In this document: positions 8,725 to 16,053 of the stretch, one piece after another
How positions within the stretch are numbered: position 1 is the stretch's first letter
Layout: each line of letters starts with the position of its first letter
Assembly: GCF_965227365.1 (NCBI RefSeq)
Contig: NZ_OZ245754.1
Coordinates: 2,728,001-2,792,000, forward strand
Direction: 5' to 3'
DNA: 64,000 bases
DNA from: Hwanghaeella sp965227365
GTDB lineage: Bacteria; Pseudomonadota; Alphaproteobacteria; UBA8366; Aestuariispiraceae
Notes under the pieces: model-generated
Databases searched by the model: none
What the model was told of the DNA's origin: nothing
What the model saw: the letters and a program-made list of their open reading frames with translations, nothing else
Translations under genes and position numbers: made by a program

Positions 8725-8919
8725 TCAGAACTTGGCCGAATTGTAGTAAGTCTTTACGTGGACGGACTCGCGATAGTGCTGACCGTCGGGTGTTTCCACC
8801 TCGGCAGCCTGCGCACCGCTGGCCGCAGCCACGACCGCACCCAATCCAATCGCGGCGCCCTTACCGGCCGCCCCGAAGAAAGCGCGACGGCTGACTTCTT
8901 CCTTGCTTTGCTTTGCCAT
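8725..8919 (-). CDS. Small formate dehydrogenase-region TAT protein
   Basis: From ATG 8919 the product is 64 residues with an N-terminal twin-arginine motif (SRRAFFGAAGKGAAIGLGAVV), cleavage near AQA-AE and a short mature tail ending VKTYYNSAKF. This matches the family of small TAT-signal proteins found just upstream of fdhA in many Proteobacteria. Its role is unknown; assistance in export or a structural subunit has been proposed for the context. The 158-bp gap to fdhA contains no further gene that I can support. Confidence 0.85.
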   Translation of the reverse strand: MAKQSKEEVSRRAFFGAAGKGAAIGLGAVVAAASGAQAAEVETPDGQHYRESVHVKTYYNSAKF

Positions 8920-9022
8920 GCTCAAAAGTCTCCCGAATATGCCGATGCGGAGTTGCCTCAATACCGGCGGTGAAATTCATGCAGAACGAAACGACTGAAC
9001 CCGAGACAATCGTATAGCGCCA

Positions 9023-9640
9023 TCAGGCGCGCGCGATCATCGAGAACCCTTCCTCCTCGATCGTCATGAATACTTCGCCGATCCGCCCGATCGATCGGTA
9101 CAGATCAGCTTTTTTCGCCGACTGAAGATCAGCGAAAAACTTGCCAGCCCACGGTTTCATGTGAGCAGCGAAAAACCGTTCCTGTTCGTATAGGGTGAAT
9201 TCACCAGCGCCAGTCCCTTCGACGAGATGGCTCATCACGTCACACAAAGCGGCGATGTGATCTTCCGGTTCACTGACGCCCATGGCCCGCTCGAAACCGA
9301 GTTCGTCCAAATCTGCGCGCAGTTCCGCGAGCGGCTTCTCATTCAAGAAACCGGTCAAATAGTAGCTGGCGAAAGGCAGCAGCTCCCCGCGGCCGACGCC
9401 GATGAAGAGGTCGTGATACTCATGCCCAAAAGCAGATTGATCCGCATTCTCAAAAGCAGACACGAAACTCTTGAAAGACCGACCCAATTCGGAATCGTCA
9501 CCGGCGAAGTACGCGGCCGTTTCCACATCCTCCTGCTTCGGAGCCGCATACAGCGCTTTCGCGAGGAATGAATAAACGACGGCCCGCCCGCGGTCCTCGG
9601 GGGCGACGTCATGACTTGCAGACATTGCGGAGTCCGGCAC
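9023..9640 (-). CDS. TorD/DmsD-family chaperone for the molybdoenzyme
   Basis: This all-helical cytoplasmic protein has the TorD-family pattern: RAVVYSFLAKALYAAP near the N terminus, then YHDLFIGVGRGELLPFASYYLTGF and EPEDHIAALCDVMSHL. TorD proteins bind the Tat signal of a molybdoenzyme and hold it until the cofactor is inserted; FdhA is the obvious client. I prefer the GTG at 9640, which has AAGGA six bases upstream, giving 205 residues; in-frame ATGs at 9700 and 9625 are alternatives. The gene lies between DUF3306 and the TAT protein on the FDH strand. Confidence 0.88.
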   Translation of the reverse strand: MPDSAMSASHDVAPEDRGRAVVYSFLAKALYAAPKQEDVETAAYFAGDDSELGRSFKSFVSAFENADQSAFGHEYHDLFIGVGRGELLPFASYYLTGFLNEKPLAELRADLDELGFERAMGVSEPEDHIAALCDVMSHLVEGTGAGEFTLYEQERFFAAHMKPWAGKFFADLQSAKKADLYRSIGRIGEVFMTIEEEGFSMIARA

Positions 9641-9826
9641 CAAAGATCCTTCCCTACCCAGTACCTTATGCGATCGCTTGTGGTACAGCCCATCGTCCAA
9701 ACGGGTTACGGAGCGACCGTCCGTTATTATGTGTTTTCTTACTGTACTCTTGAACTGTTCTAAGGTCCACTAAAACTCGATCACAATTCCCTGCGACATT
9801 CTATACGCCTTAAGTGCAAGAAGCCT

Positions 9827-10561
9827 CTATGTGGCGGATGGCGTCGGCTGACGTTCCTCAACAACCGTACCCCCCATAAACTCTCTCTTTTCTTCTTTAT
9901 TAGAATGGGTTGGGTCGAATTTCTGATCTTCTACATCAACCTCCGAAGCCGCATTTCCGTCGCTATCTTCTTCCGAAAGCTCGCTATCGGGCACAGCCTC
10001 CGCTTCACCCTCCACCCCTTCTTCCAGCGCAGCGGAGTCCGCCTCCTCCGCCGCCTCGGCTGCGCGTTTAGCCGCTGCCTCAGCCTCATAGTCGACCATG
10101 CCGCGACCGACCGTGTAGACCGATTTCATGCCTTCGACCACAGTCGCCGCGTCCGTAAAGTCCTCTCCGTAATCGATCAGCCCGTCCAGATTGGCGAAGA
10201 CGGAATCGGAGAGCCACAGTTTGCGCAGCGCCAGATTTCGGACGCTGTCGGACACCTTGTCGGACATGAAAGGCGTATAGTCGGACGTCGAATCCAGGGT
10301 TTCCAGATCCGGCAGTTCAGGCCCTTCCTCGACCTCCGCACCAACCTGGTCTGTCGATGTTTCCAAGCCAGAGTGCTGGTCAAGGTCCTCGTCCCGATGC
10401 TCGGCGGTCACGCCGTCAGGCTCATCGGCCGTGACCTCTGCCTGCTCGACGGTTGCGATCGCCTCTTCCGCATCAGGAACCGCGAAGCGTATACGCGATT
10501 GCTGCCTCGCTTCGCTTTTCAACCGCGACCAACGGGAAAGACGGGAGTCGGAACCGCTCAT
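9827..10561 (-). CDS. DUF3306 protein, FDH accessory
   Basis: The N terminus (SGSDSRLSRWSRLKSEARQ) carries the FLxRWSRRK-like signature of DUF3306. The middle, around residues 85-135, is the conserved core (DYTPFMSDKVSDSVRNLALRKLW, then FANLDGLIDYGEDF). The last 90 residues are very acidic and low in complexity. The family is found next to formate dehydrogenase but has no assigned biochemistry. It starts by a 4-bp ATGA overlap with DUF3305, so the two are translationally coupled. I see no signal peptide or membrane segment; a cytoplasmic maturation role is inference. Confidence 0.85.
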   Translation of the reverse strand: MSGSDSRLSRWSRLKSEARQQSRIRFAVPDAEEAIATVEQAEVTADEPDGVTAEHRDEDLDQHSGLETSTDQVGAEVEEGPELPDLETLDSTSDYTPFMSDKVSDSVRNLALRKLWLSDSVFANLDGLIDYGEDFTDAATVVEGMKSVYTVGRGMVDYEAEAAAKRAAEAAEEADSAALEEGVEGEAEAVPDSELSEEDSDGNAASEVDVEDQKFDPTHSNKEEKREFMGGTVVEERQPTPSAT

Positions 10562-11151
10562 TCTCCGCCCTCCTCGACAAGGTCGCGCGGATTACGTCCA
10601 TAGAACCGTTGCTCGATCGGGTGCAGGACCTTCCCGAATTTGGGCGCCTCCTGCTTAAAATCCTTGCGCTTCCGTTTCTTGAACGGCTCGTCAACATGGT
10701 GCTGGTCGATGAAATTCTGCAGCCAGGCCGCCATACCATCCGGCATCGGCACCTGTTCGACGATATCGTCTCCGGTATCGAGGTAATCCTGTGCCTCATA
10801 GGGCGAGACGGTTGCGAATACCGCGCGGATCTCGGGATCCTCTATCTCTTCGGCCATTCGAAGAACGACGTAGACGCTCGGCCGTTTGCTCGACAGGTTG
10901 ACTTTGTAAGCTTCGGTTTCCTTGCGGAAGATCTCGACCGTCAGTGTCCCGATGAGGAACTGTTCATAGCCTTCCCCCTCACCCGTCTTGACCCAGCCCG
11001 AGTGCTTGCCGGCGCCGGGAACGACCGCCACCGGGATCCATTTGAATTCCTGCCACGGGTGATCGATCCGCCGTTTCTCGGCGACGATACCGACAGGCAA
11101 TTCATCCCTGATCATCGATGCTGCTTCTGTCTCCGAAACATGATCGGACAC
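10558..11151 (-). CDS. DUF3305 protein, FDH accessory
   Basis: The core VGIVAEKRRIDHPWQEFKWIP marks DUF3305, followed by a segment about the effect on redox partners that is not understood in the family. I prefer the GTG at 11151, which has GGGAG seven bases upstream, giving 197 residues; the next ATG is at 11115. The C-terminal part is basic (FKKRKRKDFKQ). It is the first gene of the minus-strand FDH operon, and an inverted repeat lies 63 bp before the start (11214-11228). It overlaps DUF3306 by 4 bp. Confidence 0.85.
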   Translation of the reverse strand: MSDHVSETEAASMIRDELPVGIVAEKRRIDHPWQEFKWIPVAVVPGAGKHSGWVKTGEGEGYEQFLIGTLTVEIFRKETEAYKVNLSSKRPSVYVVLRMAEEIEDPEIRAVFATVSPYEAQDYLDTGDDIVEQVPMPDGMAAWLQNFIDQHHVDEPFKKRKRKDFKQEAPKFGKVLHPIEQRFYGRNPRDLVEEGGE

Positions 11152-11213
11152 ATCTACTCTCCCAACCCGACGCCGAAAGCATCTCGGCGCCCTAATCACC
11201 CCACCTCTTCGCG

Positions 11214-11228
11214 AGTGGTCATACCAAT
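11214..11228. promoter_or_regulatory. Candidate operator AGTGGT-CAT-ACCAAT upstream of the FDH operon
   Basis: This is the second copy, with one mismatch in twelve arm bases, of the perfect repeat ATTGGT-N3-ACCAAT found at 27081-27095. It lies 63 bp upstream of the chosen DUF3305 start. Its recurrence before two operons of the same island is the reason for calling it. Confidence 0.5.
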
Positions 11229-11298
11229 CAACATATCACCGGGACGGGCTGCGTCGAGGGCTGCAAACCCGAGACGTACAATAATTTTTTTCATTCGG

Positions 11299-11324
11299 CC
11301 TCCGGCGATCGGCGAAGCCGGAGG
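11299..11324. other. GC-rich hairpin
   Basis: CCTCCGGC (11299-11306) and GCCGGAGG (11317-11324) pair perfectly around a 10-nt loop. There is no T-run on the correct side for a terminator in either direction, so it may be a 5' untranslated structure or a protein-binding site. Confidence 0.35.
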
Positions 11325-11603
11325 AAACGACAAAAATCAACACTTTCCGCATATCGTGATCGTCGGACGTAGCGAAAGAAAAGACGTTGCAGCTCTCACC
11401 AGTCGCCCCCAATCAACGACTCTTTGCGGTCCGGCTACATTACGGCGCGCTCAGCAACAAAGACAACAGCTGTCAACAAAACCAACGACTTCCCTTGTTG
11501 CGCCCCCCCAAACTTACCCTAGGTTGTTGTTTTGGTTTTGGTATCCGAACAGCCTCTTCGGGGCTATCAACCGGTCGGCTGCTCGATTGGGTCGTCCGAA
11601 AGA

Positions 11604-11633
11604 GACGGAGCACATGATGACGGAGCACATGAT
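11604..11633 (+). repeat. 15-bp tandem duplication of ribosome-binding site and start codon
   Basis: The 15-mer gacggagcacatgat occurs twice head to tail (11604-11618 and 11619-11633). Each copy carries GGAG and two in-frame ATGs, so the next gene has four candidate start codons (11614, 11617, 11629, 11632) with the same spacing from a GGAG. Confidence 0.9.
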
Positions 11634-12264
11634 GAAAAGTCTTACCCGAATTGCCGCGTCCGCGTTGGTTGTCCTCGGACTGGCCAGTGGCTATGCGGCC
11701 ACGAACTCGGCGGCCGCGTTATTGTTGCAGGTCGATTTCACGGTGAACTTCGAGACTACTTCCACCGCGGAGAATGCTTTCGGCATCTTCGACGGCGGGA
11801 CAACCCCCGTCTTCACCGGCCAAGCCGTTTTCGATTTCACAAGCGCGACGATTCCAGCGTCAGGCTTTGCCAACATCGGGAATTTCACGAGCTTCGCCCA
11901 TTCATTCTCACTCCAAACCGGTACACAAACCTGGGGTTTGGACGATGTCGTCATCGACGCTACACTTAGCACCTCGCTGATAGATGCTGATCGGGTCGAT
12001 TTTCTTTCCGGCGATTTTTTTGGCTTCCTGATCTCACTGCAGGACAGCGGGGCCAGCGCGGTCCTTGCCATTGAAAATACCCTCTCCCTTGACGACGGCG
12101 ACGGTCGCACCGCCTTCTGCAACGACTGTGTGAGTTTCACGACAACGGAATTGAGCGAACTGCCGCCCGTCAGCGAAGTGCCCGTCCCCGCCGCGCTACC
12201 GTTGCTTCTGACCGCACTGGCGGTATTCGGATTGGTTCGCCGCCAAAACAACAGCACCGCCTGA
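11614..12264 (+). CDS. Secreted protein with VPLPA/PEP-CTERM sorting signal
   Basis: The product (216 residues from ATG 11614, 210 from ATG 11632) has a signal peptide (LTRIAASALVVLGLASGYAA), a beta-rich, Thr/Ser-rich mature domain with no family I recognise, and a C-terminal sorting signal: EVPVPAALPLLL, a hydrophobic helix, then FGLVRRQNN. This tripartite tail is typical of proteins processed by exosortases and tied to exopolysaccharide export. One Cys pair (CNDC) is present. No exosortase gene is in the window, but the exopolysaccharide glycosyltransferase at the left edge fits. It is transcribed away from the FDH operon and ends at a strong terminator. Confidence 0.85.
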   Translation: MMTEHMMKSLTRIAASALVVLGLASGYAATNSAAALLLQVDFTVNFETTSTAENAFGIFDGGTTPVFTGQAVFDFTSATIPASGFANIGNFTSFAHSFSLQTGTQTWGLDDVVIDATLSTSLIDADRVDFLSGDFFGFLISLQDSGASAVLAIENTLSLDDGDGRTAFCNDCVSFTTTELSELPPVSEVPVPAALPLLLTALAVFGLVRRQNNSTA

Positions 12265-12305
12265 CTGAAAGCAGCCTTCTACCCGTCGTCCTGAGACGAC
12301 ATAAT

Positions 12306-12344
12306 GAGACGGCCCCGTAGTTCTGCGGGGCCGTTTTTCGTCTC
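12306..12344 (+). terminator. Rho-independent terminator after the VPLPA-CTERM gene
   Basis: ACGGCCCCG (12309-12317) pairs with CGGGGCCGT (12326-12334) around an 8-nt loop, followed by TTTT. Outer GAGAC/GTCTC (12306-12310, 12340-12344) can extend the pairing. Confidence 0.93.
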
Positions 12345-12515
12345 AGCCCCATTCTATCCAACGCTTAGCCGGAACGCGCTTCTTCCATCGCAACACTGCT
12401 GTTTGGATCCTGCATGAACTTCTTGACCTGTTTGGTCGGTCGAATAAGGTGTTCGAAGTTATCAACACAAAAACACACAAAAAGACACTGAACGCGCTAG
12501 TGAGTGGGAGCTTTC

Positions 12516-13223
12516 GTGCAGGAACTTCAATCCGCCTTTTGGGAAGCTGGACGGCTGCTGCTGACCTTCGATTCGGATCTCACCGAAATCGTATCCCTGT
12601 CCCTGCGCGTGACGTTAAGCGCGGTCGTCATCGGCTGCCTGATCGGATTCCCTTTCGGCGCCTTCCTGGCGGTTGCCCGTTTTCCCGGCCGGACCGCGAT
12701 CGTCGTTGTCGTGAACGCTTTCATGGGATTGCCGCCGGTCGTGGCGGGGCTGTTCCTTTACCTGCTGTTGTCGCGATCCGGGCCGCTGGGCCCGCTCGGC
12801 CTGCTGTACACGCCGACCGCGATGATCATCGCCCAGGCCGTTCTGGTCACGCCGATCGTGACCGCCATGACCCGGCAGGTCATAGAGGACCTGTATCAGG
12901 AATATGACGAGCAGTTCCGCAGCATGGGCCTCACCGGTGCGCGGGCCGTCCCCAGCCTGCTTTGGGACGCGCGTTATTCCCTGATCACCGCCGCCTTGGC
13001 CGGGTTCGGGCGCGCCGCGGCGGAAGTGGGCGCGGTGCTGATCGTCGGCGGCAACATCAATCACGTGACGCGCGTCATGACGACCACCATCGCGCTGGAA
13101 ACCTCGCGCGGCAACCTGGCCCTGGCCCTGGGCCTGGGATTGGTGCTGATCACCCTGTCCCTGCTGATAAACGCCGCCGTGATGAGCCTGCGCGGCAGCG
13201 CGAAACGGATGGCCTATGTGTGA
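12516..13223 (+). CDS. tupB: Tungstate ABC transporter permease
   Basis: This is a ModB/TupB-type inner-membrane permease of 235 residues with about five helices and the cytoplasmic coupling loop EQFRSMGLTGARAVPSLLWDARYSL. The GTG at 12516 has GGGAG five bases upstream; another GTG at 12504 lacks that spacing. It overlaps tupC by 8 bp. Assignment to tungstate rests on the adjacent TupA-like binding protein. The transporter imports the oxyanion across the cytoplasmic membrane for cofactor synthesis, plausibly for the neighbouring FDH. Confidence 0.88.
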   Translation: MQELQSAFWEAGRLLLTFDSDLTEIVSLSLRVTLSAVVIGCLIGFPFGAFLAVARFPGRTAIVVVVNAFMGLPPVVAGLFLYLLLSRSGPLGPLGLLYTPTAMIIAQAVLVTPIVTAMTRQVIEDLYQEYDEQFRSMGLTGARAVPSLLWDARYSLITAALAGFGRAAAEVGAVLIVGGNINHVTRVMTTTIALETSRGNLALALGLGLVLITLSLLINAAVMSLRGSAKRMAYV

Positions 13224-14025
13224 GGGAACGGCAGGCGTCGCGCTGGATTTCGCCAAGGTCGCCGGCGCAGCCCGAACCGCGGGCGCATCGCTGCTGCCGG
13301 TCTCGCTGGAGGAAGTACGTTTCGGCGTCGGAGAAAAGGAACTGCTGCACGGGATATCCCTGACAATCAGTGCAGGAAGCCGCACCGTGATCATGGGGCC
13401 GAATGGCGCCGGGAAGAGCCTGCTGCTGCGGCTGCTGCAGGGGTTGATAGAGCCGACAGGCGGCCAAATCCTCTGGCGACAGGACTGGGGTAAGCGAAAG
13501 GATCCGCGGGAGGGACGTTCCAGCGGCACGCCGCCGGTTTCAATCGTCCTCCAGCGTCCGGTTCTTCTGCGCCGGTCGGTTGCCGCCAATTTGACCCATG
13601 CCCTTCGGGTCATGAACATCCCTCGGGCCGAGCGGTCCGCGAGGCTCGACGAACTCTTGACCCTCGGCAATCTGCAGCAACGCCGCAATCAACCGGCCCG
13701 ATCGCTTTCGGGCGGGGAACAACAGCGCCTGGCGACGGTCAGAGCACTCGCCGGAAAACCGGACATGCTGCTGCTGGACGAGCCGACAGCCAGCCTCGAT
13801 CCGCAGGCCACACAGGACATTGAAGCCCTGATCCAGCGCAGCCATGCCAATGGCACCAAGATCGTCCTGGTCACCCATGATCTGGGACAGGCGCGGCGCA
13901 TCGCCGACGACGTGGTTTTAATGGCCAACGGCCGGATCGCGGAAACGGGCCCGGCCGACACTTTCTTCAAGAACCCGCAATCGACTGAGGCACGTGCCTA
14001 TCTCAGCGGGCATCTCGTTATCTGA
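13216..14025 (+). CDS. tupC: Tungstate ABC transporter ATP-binding protein
   Basis: The 269-residue ATPase has Walker A (GPNGAGKS) near residue 60, the signature LSGGEQQR near 170 and Walker B (MLLLDEPT), then an H-loop His (VTHDLG). It has no C-terminal Mop/TOBE domain, unlike ModC further right in this window, which fits the TupC type. It overlaps tupB and precedes tupA by 47 bp, so the three form one operon. Confidence 0.88.
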   Translation: MCEGTAGVALDFAKVAGAARTAGASLLPVSLEEVRFGVGEKELLHGISLTISAGSRTVIMGPNGAGKSLLLRLLQGLIEPTGGQILWRQDWGKRKDPREGRSSGTPPVSIVLQRPVLLRRSVAANLTHALRVMNIPRAERSARLDELLTLGNLQQRRNQPARSLSGGEQQRLATVRALAGKPDMLLLDEPTASLDPQATQDIEALIQRSHANGTKIVLVTHDLGQARRIADDVVLMANGRIAETGPADTFFKNPQSTEARAYLSGHLVI

Positions 14026-14072
14026 CCAACTTGACCGGAAACCAATCCGGTCCAAACAAGGGAGTGAATAAT

Positions 14073-14912
14073 ATGAACGGATCCTTCACACGCCGCGCTG
14101 TCCTTGCGGCCGCCCTGGCCGGCGCCGCGTTGCTCGGTCTTGGACAGGCTAATGCCGCGGAAAAGCCCTTCATCATTGTCCAGTCCACGACGTCGACTTT
14201 GAATTCCGGTCTCTACGATTATTTGCTGCCGATTTTCGAGAAGGAAAAAGGCATAGAAGTCCGCGTCGTGGCGGTCGGCACCGGCCAGGCGATCAAGAAC
14301 GCCCGCAACGGCGATGGCGACGTATTGCTGGTTCATGCCAAGAGCGCGGAAGAGAAGTTCGTTGCCGAGGGCTTCGGGGTGAAGCGCTCGGATCTGATGT
14401 ACAACGACTTCGTCATCGTCGGCCCGGCATCGGACCCGGCAGCCGTTGCCGGCATGAATGACGTGAAGGCGGCCTTGTCGAAAATCGCCTCATCGGCGGC
14501 GGCATTCGCCTCCCGCGGTGACGATTCCGGCACCCATAAGAAGGAACGCAGCCTTTGGAAATCGGCCGGAATTGACCCGTCCGGTGCCTGGTACCGGGAA
14601 ACCGGGTCGGGCATGGGTGCCACCCTGAATACAGGGATCGGCATGGGCGCCTATGTCATGACCGATCGGGCAACCTGGATCAAATTCGGCAACAAGGGCG
14701 ACTACCAGATCGCCGTCGAAGGCGACGCGGCCATGTTCAACCAGTATGGCATCATCGCCGTGAACCCGGAAAAGCACCCGCATGTGAAGGTCAAGGAAGG
14801 CCAGGCCTTCATCGACTGGATGCTGTCGCCCGCCGGACAAAAGGCGATTGCCGAATACAAGGTGGACGGCAAGCAGCTGTTCTTCCCGAACGCGGACAAG
14901 GCAGGCAGCTAA
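14073..14912 (+). CDS. tupA: Periplasmic tungstate-binding protein
   Basis: ATG 14073 has GGGAG eight bases upstream and begins a signal peptide with an RR pair (SFTRRAVLAAALAGAALLG, cleaved near ANA-AE). The mature protein carries the TupA hallmark near its start (STTSTLNSGL, equivalent to the TTTS motif) plus MYNDFVIVGP and RGDDSGTHKKE, all typical of TupA rather than ModA. TupA binds tungstate with much higher affinity than molybdate in characterised members, so the island probably has preferential tungsten supply; the affinity here is inferred. Confidence 0.92.
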   Translation: MNGSFTRRAVLAAALAGAALLGLGQANAAEKPFIIVQSTTSTLNSGLYDYLLPIFEKEKGIEVRVVAVGTGQAIKNARNGDGDVLLVHAKSAEEKFVAEGFGVKRSDLMYNDFVIVGPASDPAAVAGMNDVKAALSKIASSAAAFASRGDDSGTHKKERSLWKSAGIDPSGAWYRETGSGMGATLNTGIGMGAYVMTDRATWIKFGNKGDYQIAVEGDAAMFNQYGIIAVNPEKHPHVKVKEGQAFIDWMLSPAGQKAIAEYKVDGKQLFFPNADKAGS

Positions 14913-14934
14913 GCCCCGACCAGTTCTGAAAAGG

Positions 14935-14965
14935 CGGGCGCCGGGTCATCCTGGCGCCCGTTTTT
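14935..14965. terminator. Bidirectional terminator between tupA and the regulator
   Basis: CGGGCGCC (14935-14942) and GGCGCCCG (14953-14960) form an 8-bp stem with a 10-nt loop, followed by TTTTT on the plus strand; read from the other strand it is followed by CCTTTT. It separates the convergent tupA and regulator genes. Confidence 0.9.
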
Positions 14966-15891
14966 CATGTCCCGCGCACCGGCGTCGTGCCCAGAAGCGA
15001 AATGTCGTATCCGCCCAGCCCATCCGCCTTTTCGGCGAAGGCATCGTCACGCGCGAAGACCAACAGCGCTTGAAAGGCGGGCGAAAAGAAATCCGCCTGC
15101 GTGATCAGGATATCGTAGCGCTCCGTCGCGACCGGGACGAAGGTCAGTTTGAACCGCCGCGCCACCGCCTCAATCCCGAAAGCCGCATCCGCCTGCCCTT
15201 CCAGCACGGCCAGGGCAGCCTCGGTCTCGGTCCGGGCCGTCGTGGCGGACCAATTCACCGCCTCCACACCGCCCTTTTCGGCGGCCTGACGCTCGAGCAA
15301 TCCTTCCAAAAGGACCCGGCTGCCCGCGGTTCCCTGCCGCCGCTGCACCCGCAGGCCCGATCCCGCAAGCCGCACCAATGGGGCGGCGTCCCCATCGGGC
15401 AGCCCCGTATCCGGATGGAACATCAGACCTTGCCGGCGAACCGCCCAGGTCACGAGGACCAAGGACGGGTCCTCTTCCCGGGCTTCGTCCAGCAGATGGA
15501 AATTATGCGCGGTGCCGGTGGGATCCGGCACATGAATGCCTGCGAACAGCGCCTCTCCGCGCCGGAACCGGGCGAAACCGTCCAGCGAACCGTCGAACAT
15601 CGGCCCGATGCCACAGCCGGATTCCGCCAATGCCCATTCCAGCAAAGGATCATGGCTGCCCGCCGCCACCAGGGGCCGCTCCACATGGGTTCGGGCACCG
15701 GCGGTCGAGGTTCCGGATTTGATCCAGTCCCGCAGCAGCGCCTTCGGAAAAAGAAGCTTCCCCGTCACCTTCGTATGCGGGATCTGATCTTCCGACACGA
15801 GTTCGTAGATTTTCCGTTCCTTCACGCGCAGCAAGGCGGCGACCTCCGCGGTCGTCATCAATGTGTCCGGTCCGTCCTCAAAATCCGTCAT
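14965..15891 (-). CDS. Excisionase-type HTH regulator with periplasmic-binding-protein-like domain
   Basis: ATG 15891 has GGA four bases upstream and gives 308 residues. The N terminus (MTTAEVAALLRVKERKIYEL...GKLLFPKALLRDWI) is an excisionase/MerR-like winged helix. The rest is a PBP-like_2 fold as in TupA/ModA cytosolic relatives, with LEWALAESGCGIG, RRQGTAGSRVLLE and QADAAFGIEAVAR. Such proteins act as one-component sensors of molybdate or tungstate. Lying tail-to-tail with tupBCA across a shared terminator, it is a strong candidate for the tup/fdh metal-responsive regulator, although the ligand is not shown. Confidence 0.85.
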   Translation of the reverse strand: MTDFEDGPDTLMTTAEVAALLRVKERKIYELVSEDQIPHTKVTGKLLFPKALLRDWIKSGTSTAGARTHVERPLVAAGSHDPLLEWALAESGCGIGPMFDGSLDGFARFRRGEALFAGIHVPDPTGTAHNFHLLDEAREEDPSLVLVTWAVRRQGLMFHPDTGLPDGDAAPLVRLAGSGLRVQRRQGTAGSRVLLEGLLERQAAEKGGVEAVNWSATTARTETEAALAVLEGQADAAFGIEAVARRFKLTFVPVATERYDILITQADFFSPAFQALLVFARDDAFAEKADGLGGYDISLLGTTPVRGT

Positions 15892-16053
15892 TTTTCCATT
15901 CCGCCGCTTCGTCCACCGGCAAATGTCTAGCGGTTCCGTGAATTCTTCAGGCAGGTCGCCAACCGAATTGTCTTCTCTGAAACAAAAGCTATTTTCGACG
16001 GCACAACAAGAAGCCGGATTCAGAACTCCGGTATTGGGAGAACTTCCACAACC

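Larger units (their letters stand above)
11152..11613. other. Divergent intergenic region of the FDH operon and the VPLPA-CTERM gene
   Basis: These 460 bp separate two divergent genes and contain no supported coding sequence. They hold the inverted repeat at 11214-11228, a T-run followed by a GC hairpin at 11299-11324, and an A+C-rich stretch before the plus-strand gene. Promoters for both directions should lie here, but I could not place a convincing -35/-10 pair. Confidence 0.5.

Noticed and set aside
11299..11324. Terminator for the DUF3305 or VPLPA-CTERM gene
   Set aside because: The hairpin is upstream of both genes and the T-run lies on the wrong side for either strand.
11152..11613. 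A sigma-54 promoter (GG-N10-GC type) for the FDH operon
   Set aside because: No match was found in either direction, which also fits the degenerate state of the NtrC-like regulator.
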